Assembly: GCA_009885195.1 (NCBI GenBank)
Contig: VFLG01000035.1
Location: 1-64,000, forward strand
Source: Gallionellaceae bacterium
GTDB taxonomy: Bacteria > Pseudomonadota > Gammaproteobacteria > Burkholderiales > Gallionellaceae
Reading direction: 5' to 3'
DNA: 64,000 bases
The position numbers and the translations under genes are program-made. The notes beneath the pieces were generated by a model that did no database searches, was not told the DNA's origin, and saw only the letters and a list, made by a program, of their open reading frames with translations. Positions within the stretch are counted from its first letter, which is position 1, and each line of letters opens with the position of its first letter. Shown here piece by piece: positions 21,504 to 31,379 of this stretch.

Positions 21504-22748
21504 TTACTTGACCTCTGAATCAATGATAATGCCAATACCTTTTGACCCGACTGTCACCGGTTGCGACAATCCTTGCAAATCTCCCGGACTGGGAGTGGCA
21601 TTCCCGGATTTCGATATACGCGCACCCACCACGACCCTGGCTGCGGAAGATAATTTCAAACTCGGCATCACCGCCATACTGTCATCCAGCGTGAAAGTCA
21701 GCGGCAGATCCTTTACCGTTTTGCGTATTACTGCCAGCGGCATGCGCGGCCCCTCTGCTGCCCGGGCAAAAATGAAGACCGCGTCTGTATCCGCGACCTG
21801 ATCCTTGAGCGCGGGATCAAGCCCTACCGTTCCACTCACCGACCCACCCGCCGCACCCGGCTGGGCAGGGGCTTGCCGCTCGCCCGCCTGCGGCTTTATG
21901 GGGGACAGGCCAACCTTGGCCCGCGCCTCATTGATGCTGGCGGTGATAGAGGTTGCGCCCTGGGAATCCGGCGGCACCAGCTTGAGTATCTTTTCCCACC
22001 ACTTGATGGCGCTGCGATAGTCCTTGCGCTCGAAGGCTGCCGATCCCGCCAGCGATAACGCCTTGAGGTTGTTAGGATCAATTTTCAACGCCCGCAAAAT
22101 GAATTTCTCCGGCTCACCCTGTAGCGTCTGCTTAACCATGGCCAGCATATCAGCGTGATCAGTCAGCAAAAAGGCGTTGTTCGGCAGCAATTCCACCGCA
22201 CGGGTATAGGCGGCGCTGGCATCAGGATAACGACGCAGGGCGGTGTAAGAGCGGGCGAGCATCACCCAGCCTTCCGCGTTGTCCGGCTCGGACTTAAGTT
22301 TTTGCGCCAGCCCCGCTACCATCGCCTCGATTTGCTCCGGTGTGGTCTGATGCGTTTGCTCAACTTCGGTTGCCTGGGGCTGCGGCTCCAATCCCGCCGG
22401 CGTACCCAGCCAAAAATACAATGCAACCGCCAATAGCGGCACTGCGGTTGCCACCACCACAACCGGCCAGCGGCTTGCGCTTGGTTGCACGACAAGGGTA
22501 TCGGGAGTGGCCGACTCTTCCAGCACCCGCCTCTCCAAATCGCTGCGCGCGCTGGCATGCTGCGCTTCATCCAACGTGCCGGATGCCAGATCCGCGTCCA
22601 ACTCACTTAACTGGTCGCGGTACACCGACAGGTTGACCTCGGAGCGTGTAGCGGATGCCGCATGTTTGCCCCGGCCCAGCAACGGCGGCAACAGCAGTAA
22701 TAACGCGCCAGCAATCAGAATAGCAACTACAACCCAAAACATAATCAT
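21504..22748 (-). CDS. ccmI: Cytochrome c biogenesis protein CcmI (TPR)
   Basis: N-terminal TM plus TPR (AEGWVMLARSYTALRRYPDASAAYTRAVELLPNNA); ccm context. Confidence 0.9.
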   Translation of the reverse strand: MIMFWVVVAILIAGALLLLLPPLLGRGKHAASATRSEVNLSVYRDQLSELDADLASGTLDEAQHASARSDLERRVLEESATPDTLVVQPSASRWPVVVVATAVPLLAVALYFWLGTPAGLEPQPQATEVEQTHQTTPEQIEAMVAGLAQKLKSEPDNAEGWVMLARSYTALRRYPDASAAYTRAVELLPNNAFLLTDHADMLAMVKQTLQGEPEKFILRALKIDPNNLKALSLAGSAAFERKDYRSAIKWWEKILKLVPPDSQGATSITASINEARAKVGLSPIKPQAGERQAPAQPGAAGGSVSGTVGLDPALKDQVADTDAVFIFARAAEGPRMPLAVIRKTVKDLPLTFTLDDSMAVMPSLKLSSAARVVVGARISKSGNATPSPGDLQGLSQPVTVGSKGIGIIIDSEVK

Positions 22749-23224
22749 GAACGATCCCCTTTATTTTTTCCAGACAACAGCGATGCGGCGCGGACATGCT
22801 CCTCGGCGCTCATAACCTGCGCCTGCCCCATCAGTTTGCGGCGCTGGCGCAGCATGACAATCAGCACGCCGACACCCAGCACCACCAACAGCAACGGCCC
22901 GAACCAGAGCAACCAGGTGGTGGACTTTACCAGCGGCTTAAACAGCACGAAGTCGCCATAACGGCTCACCATGTAATTCAATATCTCCTTCTCCGATTCT
23001 CCCTGCTTCAACTTTTCGCGTACCTGGTTTCTGAGGTCAACAGCAAGTTCGGCATTGGAATCGGCTATCGTCTGGTTCTGGCAAACCAAACAGCGGAGAT
23101 TATGGGACACTTCCATGACGCGCTTTTCCAATGCCGGGTCTTCCGCGGTCGGCACCGCCTCGCCCGCATGAGCCAACGGCAGCAGCATGGAAAGCAGAAG
23201 TGCGAAGGGTAATGTCTTATTCAT
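22745..23224 (-). CDS. ccmH: Cytochrome c-type biogenesis protein CcmH
   Basis: LRCLVCQNQTIADSNAELAVDLRNQVREKL (LRCxxC). Confidence 0.96.
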   Translation of the reverse strand: MNKTLPFALLLSMLLPLAHAGEAVPTAEDPALEKRVMEVSHNLRCLVCQNQTIADSNAELAVDLRNQVREKLKQGESEKEILNYMVSRYGDFVLFKPLVKSTTWLLWFGPLLLVVLGVGVLIVMLRQRRKLMGQAQVMSAEEHVRAASLLSGKNKGDRS

Positions 23225-23741
23225 CGTTAAGCTCCTTAATGAGCGGAAGTAGCAGTGCCATGTCCTCTGGCTTGATCGCCCCGATCACCTTATGGCGAAT
23301 GATGCCCGCCTTGTCGATAAGAAAGCTTTCCGGCACACCATAAACACCCCAGTCGATGCCGACCTTACCCTCTATATCATAGGCCGCCAGAACATAGGGG
23401 TCGCCGTGCATATTGAGCCAGGCGATACCGTCTTCGCGCTTGTCTTTGTAGTTGAGCCCGTAAATCGGCACGATGTTGCGCCGCGACATCTCTCTCAGCA
23501 AGGGATGCTCCTGCAAACAGGTTGCGCACCACGAAGCCCATACATTGAGTAGCCAAACCTTGCCCCGCATATCCTCGGGGGAAAAAGTCTTGGAGGCATC
23601 ATGCAATTGGGGTAGCCGGAACGTCGGCGCCGGTTTGCCAACAAGGGGCGAAGGCACCTCCCTGGGATTGAGCGAGAGCCCGATCCACAGGAAGACGACC
23701 AGGGTAACAAAAATCCCCAACGGAATAAAAGCGCGTTTCAT
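23217..23741 (-). CDS. ccmG: Thiol:disulfide interchange protein DsbE/CcmG
   Basis: VWLLNVWASWCATCLQEHPLL thioredoxin-like; start set to MKRAFIPLG. Confidence 0.94.
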   Translation of the reverse strand: MKRAFIPLGIFVTLVVFLWIGLSLNPREVPSPLVGKPAPTFRLPQLHDASKTFSPEDMRGKVWLLNVWASWCATCLQEHPLLREMSRRNIVPIYGLNYKDKREDGIAWLNMHGDPYVLAAYDIEGKVGIDWGVYGVPESFLIDKAGIIRHKVIGAIKPEDMALLLPLIKELNDE

Positions 23742-23752
23742 CTGGCTCTCCT

Positions 23753-25729
23753 TTACGCCTGCGCCGCCGGTTTTGATGCCCCAGCTTTTGATGCCAAGGG
23801 CAGGCGGTAGCGACGATCGCATATAGCCAGCAAGCCGCCGAGCGCCATCAGCAGGGCGCCGCCCCATATCCAGTAAACCATCGGTTTATGCAAGATGCGC
23901 ATGACCCACTCGTCCATGCCCACCTGCTCGCCGAGCGCCAGATAAAGATCGCGGAACAGGCTGGAGTCTATGGCTCCTTCAGTCATGTCTGAGGCCTGCT
24001 TGGTGTACTTGCGCTTTTCTGGATACAGCGTGGCTACTTTGTCATCACCACGCGTTATCTCCACCATCGCCTGAGCCGCAACATAATTCGGCCCTTGCAC
24101 CTCCCGCACCCCGTGGAATTTGAAAGTGTAACCATCCAGCGTGGTCGTGTCGCCGGTGCGCATGCGCACTTCGGTCTCACTTTGGTAACCGTTGACCAGG
24201 GTCACGCCAAGAACAAACACACCTACGCCGGCATGGGCAAGCAACATGCCATATGTGGCGAGCGATGTGGCGCGCAATTTCGCCCACACACCGCTCGCAC
24301 TGGTCGACTCACGCACTCGCGCGACCAGGTAGGCCAGGCCTGCAAGAATCGCCCACATCCCTAGCGCAACCCCCGCCACTATCGGCGCCGACCAACGGCC
24401 AAACAAGTAAGGAATAAGCAAACCTAAAGCTACGCTGGCTACCAGCCACGGCCATACACGCCTCACGATTTGTGCCAGGGTATCCTGTTTCCAACGCGCG
24501 AACGGCCCAAAGCCCATAACGAAAACGGCTACCATCATGATTGGTGCGAATACCGCCTCAAAATAGGGTGGTCCGACCGAGATCTTGCCCATGTTCATCG
24601 CATCCAGGAACAGGGGGTAGAGCGTACCAAGGAACACGGTACCGGCGGCGGCGACCAGCAGCACGTTGTTCAGCAACAGCATGGATTCACGCGAAACCAC
24701 CTCGAACCCGCCGCCCATGCCCACCTTCTGTGCGCGCCAGGCGAACAACACCAGCGAGCCACCGACCACCACGCAAATGTAAATCAGAATAAACAGACCG
24801 CGTGTCGGATCTGATGCAAAAGAATGTACCGATGTCAAAATACCGGAACGCACCAGGAAGGTTCCCAGCAGGCTCAACGAAAAAGCAGAGATAGCCAGGA
24901 TCACGGTCCAGCTCTTGAAAGCGCCGCGCTTTTCCGTCACCGCCAGCGAGTGGATCAGCGCCGTGCCCACCAGCCAAGGCATGAACGAGGCGTTCTCGAC
25001 CGGATCCCAGAACCACCAGCCGCCCCAACCCAACTCGTAATAGGCCCACCAGCTTCCGAGCATGACGCCCAAGGTGAGAAACATCCACGCCACCGTAGTC
25101 CATGGCCGCGACCAGCGCGCCCAGGCAGCATCCAACTGGCCACCGATAAGCGCCGCGACGGCGAAAGCAAAGGCCACCGACATGCCCACATAACCCATAT
25201 ACAGCAGGGGCGGGTGGATGATCATGCCAAAATCCTGCAACTGCGGATTGAGATCAAAACCGTCCAGCGGGCTTGGCAGCAAGCGTTCGAACGGATTAGA
25301 GGTAAACAGTATGAAAGAAATGAAACCGACGCTGACCAAGCCCAGCACACCCAACACACGCGCCACCATCTCTTCCGGCAGGCGCTTGCTGAACAGGGCC
25401 ACCGCTGTCGTCCATCCCGCCAGCATCATCATCCACAGCAGCAGCGAGCCCTCATGCCCGCCCCATACCGCCGCGATGCGGTACTCCAGCGGCAGCAGCA
25501 AATTAGAATGCTGGGCGACGAACTTGACCGAAAAATCGTAAGTAATAAAAGAATAAGCGAAAGTGACGAAAGCAATAATGACACAAGCCATCTGCCCAAA
25601 GACCGCCGGCTTGGCCACCGCCATCAGCCGTTGATTACCATTCAAGCTGCCGAGTATGGGTAATACGCCCAACACCAGCGCCAACACCAGCGCCAGCATC
25701 AGTGAAAAATTGCCGATCTCAGGTATCAT
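23753..25729 (-). CDS. ccmF: Cytochrome c heme lyase CcmF
   Basis: 658 aa; WGGHEGSLLLW, GWGGWWFWDPVENASFMPWL. Confidence 0.97.
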   Translation of the reverse strand: MIPEIGNFSLMLALVLALVLGVLPILGSLNGNQRLMAVAKPAVFGQMACVIIAFVTFAYSFITYDFSVKFVAQHSNLLLPLEYRIAAVWGGHEGSLLLWMMMLAGWTTAVALFSKRLPEEMVARVLGVLGLVSVGFISFILFTSNPFERLLPSPLDGFDLNPQLQDFGMIIHPPLLYMGYVGMSVAFAFAVAALIGGQLDAAWARWSRPWTTVAWMFLTLGVMLGSWWAYYELGWGGWWFWDPVENASFMPWLVGTALIHSLAVTEKRGAFKSWTVILAISAFSLSLLGTFLVRSGILTSVHSFASDPTRGLFILIYICVVVGGSLVLFAWRAQKVGMGGGFEVVSRESMLLLNNVLLVAAAGTVFLGTLYPLFLDAMNMGKISVGPPYFEAVFAPIMMVAVFVMGFGPFARWKQDTLAQIVRRVWPWLVASVALGLLIPYLFGRWSAPIVAGVALGMWAILAGLAYLVARVRESTSASGVWAKLRATSLATYGMLLAHAGVGVFVLGVTLVNGYQSETEVRMRTGDTTTLDGYTFKFHGVREVQGPNYVAAQAMVEITRGDDKVATLYPEKRKYTKQASDMTEGAIDSSLFRDLYLALGEQVGMDEWVMRILHKPMVYWIWGGALLMALGGLLAICDRRYRLPLASKAGASKPAAQA

Positions 25730-26122
25730 TCGCCTCTCCCTTGCCCGCCATCGCCACGGCTATCCGACACCAAAGTACTCAATCCAGCCGCGTTCGGCTG
25801 TACTCGTTTATACCTATCCATCATTCCCCATCCTTTCATCGTGTGCCATCTCCCAATCCGCGTTTTAAGATGCCCGTAGCGCTACCCAGTCCGTCTTTAA
25901 TATCATTCAACTTTTAAGTTTAACATGGCCGTTATAATTATTACAAACTTGTATAAAACCTGTCCAGCTCAATGGTAATCCCCGCCATCTTGCAATTGCG
26001 TATCGCTTGCAAGGTGGCGATATGCAGCGTGATGCATCGCATCTGTTGAAACTATTTCAGCCAGCCCTGTGTTTCCCAAAAATAATTCGACTCCGGTACC
26101 GCTGGTTCTACCACTCAACACA

Positions 26123-26305
26123 TCACGTTTTTGTTTTCCGTTTTGTCGTTTTCTTTTCCGTCGGCAGCAGGCTGGTGAGTTGCTGGTAACGCTCGAATAA
26201 AAACTCCACGCGCTGTGCGTCGCTGGTGAAGGCGGCTTTGCGGTAGCAGGCATCCACGGCGCGGTCGTGGGGTGATGTAGTCTTGTTATACGGTTATTGC
26301 ACTTG
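26123..26305 (-). pseudogene. C-terminal scrap resembling a YeeA-like/type IIG class I DNA methyltransferase
   Basis: Minus strand PYNKTTSPHDRAVDACYRKAAFTSDAQRVEFLFERYQQLTSLLPTEKKTTKRKTKT*, with an in-frame TAA immediately upstream. Confidence 0.45.
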
Positions 26306-26324
26306 GTAATTGAAACCGCACACA

Positions 26325-28793
26325 CTATCCCAAAACCGCCACCATCTCCGCTATTACCCTTAGCTCCCCCGCTTCCTGCCCATTCAAAACAATAGGCTCG
26401 TAACCTGGTGATGTTGTATCGGGTTTAAGTATTATTTTTTTGTGCTGCCAGCCGCCATCGTCATGGCTTGATTTTTCGCTCTCATACACTTTGATTGTGT
26501 AGTGGCCACCTGTGTCTATATCATCGATATCCCGATGCTGCACCAATACAACCTTGCCTTGCCGGGTGCCACTCGGCGCAAGTTTAAACAAGCACCATGA
26601 TCCGTTTGGTATACGCCGATTCATTGATTCGCCCACTACTTTTGCTACAAACAACCCGGCTTGGGGTCTAAAAGCCTCCGGTAGCTCTACCCAGTCATAC
26701 TGCTCGATTGCACCATCTTTTGGCACTTCATTTACTTCCTGTGAACCACTGAACTGACCTGCGGCAATCGCCAAGTCATAAATGGGCACGCTGTTCTGGT
26801 AAGGTTTTACATCCTTCGCGTTCAATATTCTTAAAGTTAAACCGGGGAATGTACTGACGACTTCCTGTTGCGCAACATCAAATGTGTGTGCGGTAGCTAC
26901 TTGATCAATAATTTCACTGCTTTCATGTTCCGCACCTATTCGCTCTTTGAAATATGCATTGGTCTCTGGGTCTGTGCAAAAAATGTAACATCCCTTGCTG
27001 CCTCGCGTCATCAAGGTTCTGTATGTATTCTTGATGATGACTTCCGCCTTTTCCTTCGCATCGGCAGGATTTTCCTTGAAAAGTTTTTTGAAGCCCTTGA
27101 TGGATGAATCGGTTTTAGCGCGCTTTTCTGCACTAACTGCTACCCGCCCTTCCCGTACTATAAAATCAGGCCCGATGATTACGCCTACATAATCCATCTC
27201 CAGCCCTTGGCATGTATGGATGCACCCAACCTCAGTGACAGATTCCGGTTTAAGTATCCACAGATTTCCATCGCTTGCCAGATTCCACTTCATCGCAAAA
27301 TCATGTTCTTTAATGGTGATATCTTTTAGCGAATTATCATTTTTGTTTTTACTTATCCAGTCCCAGCAATATCCCGCAACTAGCCGTGCCTTGTTATTGA
27401 TCCGATTCTTTCTGTAGATCGCATCTCGCAGCTCATTTGGCGAATCAAAAACCTTGAAATCATAATTAATTCCGTCCAGCGTTTCATTTGCTGTCTCTTT
27501 TATTTGCAACGAATTGTCCACCCATGCAAGGTAGCCATCTGATCCGTTGCAGCGAAACTGTGATTGCAGCACCAGCTCGTGAACTCGCGCCCCTAATTTA
27601 ATAGCCCACTTTTTGATCTCATCGTTTTCACCAATATCTCGCATCGTCACTCTTTGATCTTCATCAAGAAAAAATATGCTGAATTTAGAGGACGCAATAA
27701 TTTCCTTTATCTGGTTCTCGCCCAAGTTTTGAAACATGCCAGATTTTTCATTGAGCCTGTGCGCTTCATCAACAATAAGCACATCAAATGTGTTCGCCTC
27801 GGTTTCGGTGAATGAGCCAGAGCCTTTGAAGAGGTTGTTGATATGGCTTTTCTTGAAGGAGCCAACCAGCTTGCTGGCGTATACATCGCGGGGTGCGGAA
27901 TTCTTGGTGACATATTGAGCGAGCAGCTGTCTTTTGGTGAACTCGACAAGCAAGTTCACAGCAACAACTGATTTACCGGTGCCAGGCCCGCCTTGAACAA
28001 TCAAAACATGTTTGTTTTTAACTGTGGATTTGTTGGATAGATCTATAGCAGTTTCATAGACAATCTTTTGATCATCTATCATCAAAAACTCTTGATTGCC
28101 TTTAAGCAGGGATTCAAGTTTGTCGGCAAGGTTCTTGGATGGCCTGATCTTGCCGTTATCAATCCGATACATGATGTTATCGGAGTCGCCATATTTGACG
28201 TACTTCTTGATGAATTCAGTGAGCTTCTTTGCATCCTTTCTTAAGAATGCTGGCGCCTTTTCAGTATGCTCATTGTAAAAATGATCATTAATTGCCTCAT
28301 CGGATATGCAGTTATGAAGATATGCACAGGGTTTAAGCAGGATATTTTCTGTTGTTACCGCTTCATTGAAGTCTTCCAGCAATGCGGCATATACCCATGC
28401 CTGATATGACGGGTGGCTAACCTCGCGCACCCCTTTCCCCATAAATGTAGTAACAATGCCATCTTTGCTGGTGGCTTTTGCTTCAGCCCATTGCTTAAGC
28501 TCAATGATGATCGCGGTATTGACCTTATTTTCACCTTTCCCGGTCAAGATAAAATCGATGCGCTTGGAAGTTTGAGGCAGCCGGTATTCAATAGACACAC
28601 CGGCATCATTGGGAATGCCGCCGTCCATAATAATCTGGCTCATATACATCATGGAGTTTCTCCATGATGCTATTTCATTAGCAGATGTTGAATGACCGAG
28701 GTTGCGCTTGAAGGCTTCCAGAATTTTTTCTTCGATGATATTGGACTGGACATCGTCCATGAAATCCAGCTTGTTGGCTGTATAGACCAACAT
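26325..28793 (-). CDS. DUF2075 (Schlafen-type) DNA/RNA helicase with N-terminal PD-(D/E)XK-like region and C-terminal S24/LexA-like domain
   Basis: 822 aa; RIDFILTGKGENKVNTAIIIELKQW; VQGGPGTGKSVVAVNLL; DVLIVDEAHRL; SQFRCNGSDGYLAWVD; HTCQGLEMDYVGVIIGPDF; C-term VAKVVGESMNRRIPNGSWCLFK. Confidence 0.85.
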   Translation of the reverse strand: MLVYTANKLDFMDDVQSNIIEEKILEAFKRNLGHSTSANEIASWRNSMMYMSQIIMDGGIPNDAGVSIEYRLPQTSKRIDFILTGKGENKVNTAIIIELKQWAEAKATSKDGIVTTFMGKGVREVSHPSYQAWVYAALLEDFNEAVTTENILLKPCAYLHNCISDEAINDHFYNEHTEKAPAFLRKDAKKLTEFIKKYVKYGDSDNIMYRIDNGKIRPSKNLADKLESLLKGNQEFLMIDDQKIVYETAIDLSNKSTVKNKHVLIVQGGPGTGKSVVAVNLLVEFTKRQLLAQYVTKNSAPRDVYASKLVGSFKKSHINNLFKGSGSFTETEANTFDVLIVDEAHRLNEKSGMFQNLGENQIKEIIASSKFSIFFLDEDQRVTMRDIGENDEIKKWAIKLGARVHELVLQSQFRCNGSDGYLAWVDNSLQIKETANETLDGINYDFKVFDSPNELRDAIYRKNRINNKARLVAGYCWDWISKNKNDNSLKDITIKEHDFAMKWNLASDGNLWILKPESVTEVGCIHTCQGLEMDYVGVIIGPDFIVREGRVAVSAEKRAKTDSSIKGFKKLFKENPADAKEKAEVIIKNTYRTLMTRGSKGCYIFCTDPETNAYFKERIGAEHESSEIIDQVATAHTFDVAQQEVVSTFPGLTLRILNAKDVKPYQNSVPIYDLAIAAGQFSGSQEVNEVPKDGAIEQYDWVELPEAFRPQAGLFVAKVVGESMNRRIPNGSWCLFKLAPSGTRQGKVVLVQHRDIDDIDTGGHYTIKVYESEKSSHDDGGWQHKKIILKPDTTSPGYEPIVLNGQEAGELRVIAEMVAVLG

Positions 28794-28831
28794 GATATTA
28801 GAGCCGCCTATTGACCAATTTGAAGATCATG

Positions 28832-29182
28832 TCATTTGTACTCGGTATATTTCCTGGAGCTGCCACGGACTTTTTCATGTGGATATTTCACAGCATTGGC
28901 ATCCATCTTTTTGCTTGCCGCGTCCAGCAGGTCAATATTTAGTTTGTCTGCAATTCTAATCAGGTAAATTTGAATATCAGCCAACTCGTCCTGCACTTTT
29001 TTTAATTGTTCTTGCTCAAGCGATCTGGATTGCTCTTCTGTGAGCCATTGGAAATGCTCAACAAGCTCTGCCGCTTCAACTATTAAAGCCATTGATAAGT
29101 TTTTTGGGGAATGGAATTGATCCCAATCCCGATCTTCAGCAAACTGCCGAAGGCGCACTTTAAGTTGCTCAACTTCATTCAT
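28832..29182 (-). CDS. MazG-like nucleotide pyrophosphohydrolase
   Basis: MNEVEQLKVRLRQFAEDRDWDQFHSPKNLSMALIVEAAELVEHFQWL...KVQDELADIQIYLIRIADKL (EAAEL...DELAD all-alpha NTP-PPase motifs). Confidence 0.9.
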   Translation of the reverse strand: MNEVEQLKVRLRQFAEDRDWDQFHSPKNLSMALIVEAAELVEHFQWLTEEQSRSLEQEQLKKVQDELADIQIYLIRIADKLNIDLLDAASKKMDANAVKYPHEKVRGSSRKYTEYK

Positions 29183-29254
29183 AATTAATTTTCCAGTTCT
29201 CAATTTTATTAGAGATAAATGGGGAAGTTTTATTAACTCGTTACGACTATCCTT

Positions 29255-30793
29255 CTAACTAACCGCGCGCCGCGAAAAATCCTTGGGCCTGAAACCCAGT
29301 GCCCAAAGCACAGAGAAATAAACCACGACACCACCGATAACCAGTACAGACAACCGCAAAATGCGCGACCAGCCCGAACTGGTCAGCCAGCTTTGCTCGC
29401 TGCCCATGCCGAACCACAGCGTGAGCCCCAAAACCAGCATAGCGATGCACACCTTGAGGAAAAATTTCGCCCAGCCCGGTTCGGGTTGGTAGATGCCATG
29501 TTTGCGCAGGTAATAAAACAGGATCGCGGAATTCAGGCACGCGCCCAGGCCGATCGACAAGGCCAGTCCGGCATGTTGTATCCAGCCGATGAACAGCGCA
29601 TTCATCGCCTGGGTCGCCAGCAAGGTGACGATGCCGATCTTCACCGGGGTCTTGATGTCCTGCCGCGCGTAAAAACCCGGCGCGAGTATTTTCACCAGTA
29701 TCAACCCGACCAACCCGATGCTGTAGCCGATCAACGCCCGGCTGGTCATCATGACATCGTGTGCAGAAAACGCGCCGTGTTGAAAGAAGGTCGCCAGCAA
29801 CGGCACGGAGATCATGCCCAGCGCCAGCGCGGCGGGCAGGGTCAACATGATGGTCAGGCGCAAGCCCCAATCCAGCAGCCGGGAATATTCCACCGTGTTG
29901 TTGCTGGCATAGCATTGGGATAGCGAGGGCAGCAAAATCGTGCTGATAGCCACACCCAGAATACCGGTGGGGAACTCCATCAGCCGGTCCGCGTAATACA
30001 GCCAGGACACGCTGCCCGCCACCAGGAACGAAGCGAAGATGGTGTTGATGATCAGGCTGATCTGGGCGATGGACACACCGAATACTGCCGGTCCCATTTG
30101 TTTGATGACGCGCCGCATGCCTGGGTCTTTAAGGCTGAAGCGGATGCTCGGCAACATACCGATTTTTTTCAGGAACGGAATTTGAAACGCGAGCTGCACA
30201 AAACCCGCGATGAACCATGCCCACGCCATACCCATGATAGGCTGGTCGAAATAAGGCACCGCCCACAACGCACCGCCTATCAAACAGGTATTCAAAAGTA
30301 TCGGCGCAAATGCGGGAACCCAGAATTTATTATAGGTGTTGAGTATGCCCGCCGCCACCGCCACCAGCGAGATGAAGAAGATATACGGCGAGGTGATTTG
30401 CAACATCTGCACGGTGAGGTCGAACTTGGCGGCATCTTTAACGAAGCCAGGCGCACTGATGTACACCAGTAGCGGCGCAGCGAGAATGCCGATCAGCGTG
30501 ACCACAAACAGGATAATCGCCAGCATGGTGGTGACGTGATCCACCAGCAGCTTGGTGTCATCGTACCCGCGGCGGTTCTTGTATTCGCCGAAGATCGGCA
30601 CGAACGCCTGAGAAAATGCCCCCTCGGCGAACAACCGGCGTAACAAATTAGGAAGCTTGATGGCCACGAAGTATGCATCCGTCACCATGCCCGCACCGAA
30701 TATCCGCGCGATCAGCACGTCGCGCGTAAACGCGAGGATGCGCGAAACCAGCGTCAGGCTGCTGATGGTACCGAGAGCTCTAAGCAGGTTCAT
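29255..30793 (-). CDS. murJ: Lipid II flippase MurJ
   Basis: 512 aa multi-TM; MNLLRALGTISSLTLVSRILAFTRDVLIARIFGAG, RRLFAEGAFSQAFVPIF. Confidence 0.96.
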   Translation of the reverse strand: MNLLRALGTISSLTLVSRILAFTRDVLIARIFGAGMVTDAYFVAIKLPNLLRRLFAEGAFSQAFVPIFGEYKNRRGYDDTKLLVDHVTTMLAIILFVVTLIGILAAPLLVYISAPGFVKDAAKFDLTVQMLQITSPYIFFISLVAVAAGILNTYNKFWVPAFAPILLNTCLIGGALWAVPYFDQPIMGMAWAWFIAGFVQLAFQIPFLKKIGMLPSIRFSLKDPGMRRVIKQMGPAVFGVSIAQISLIINTIFASFLVAGSVSWLYYADRLMEFPTGILGVAISTILLPSLSQCYASNNTVEYSRLLDWGLRLTIMLTLPAALALGMISVPLLATFFQHGAFSAHDVMMTSRALIGYSIGLVGLILVKILAPGFYARQDIKTPVKIGIVTLLATQAMNALFIGWIQHAGLALSIGLGACLNSAILFYYLRKHGIYQPEPGWAKFFLKVCIAMLVLGLTLWFGMGSEQSWLTSSGWSRILRLSVLVIGGVVVYFSVLWALGFRPKDFSRRAVS

Positions 30794-30837
30794 ACCTTAG
30801 CCGCAACAAATGCTCCACCCGAAATACGCACATAGAA

Positions 30838-31197
30838 TTACCAGTTGTTGCGACGCGGGTCGCGACGATCTTTGCCGAAGGCCAAGTACTTACCGGTCCT
30901 TTCGCTATCACGGCTACCGCGCCCGGCGCGCACCATGAGACCATTGTCGGAAATATACCGCTTGATTATGCCGAAGGCCTCGGGGTTAACATCTTTCAGG
31001 GCAATGCGCACCACCAGAGACACATCCCCCTCGATTATATCCGTGCGAACATAAGAAGAATAATCCATGCTCCCACTCGACCCCGCTTTGGGCAAAGAGT
31101 CACGCAAGCGCTCGGCCCAGTCAGACGGCTCGAATATTTCCCCTTCCACAGTTATACCTTGCACCACGAATTCAGCAACATCGGATAGCATGTCCAC
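30838..31197 (-). CDS. DUF3579-like conserved protein
   Basis: FVVQGITVEGEIFEPSDWAERLRDSLPKAG. Confidence 0.75.
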   Translation of the reverse strand: MDMLSDVAEFVVQGITVEGEIFEPSDWAERLRDSLPKAGSSGSMDYSSYVRTDIIEGDVSLVVRIALKDVNPEAFGIIKRYISDNGLMVRAGRGSRDSERTGKYLAFGKDRRDPRRNNW

Positions 31198-31379
31198 CTC
31201 TCTAAAATACTAAAGTTTGAATTATTTGCGCGGATACCATTGTTTTCTATCATACCATTACTGTCACTCACGGCAGCGGAGCAGCTCCACCAATGCGCCA
31301 ACCCGCTTGTTTCAACCCGTAAATCTGGTATTGTTGCCCGCCTTTACAATAAAGAATTAGGGCGAGAGATTATAGTCAA

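Noticed and set aside
24824-25663. 279-aa plus-strand ORF
   Set aside because: Antisense to ccmF transmembrane coding sequence; His/Gln/Arg-rich shadow frame.
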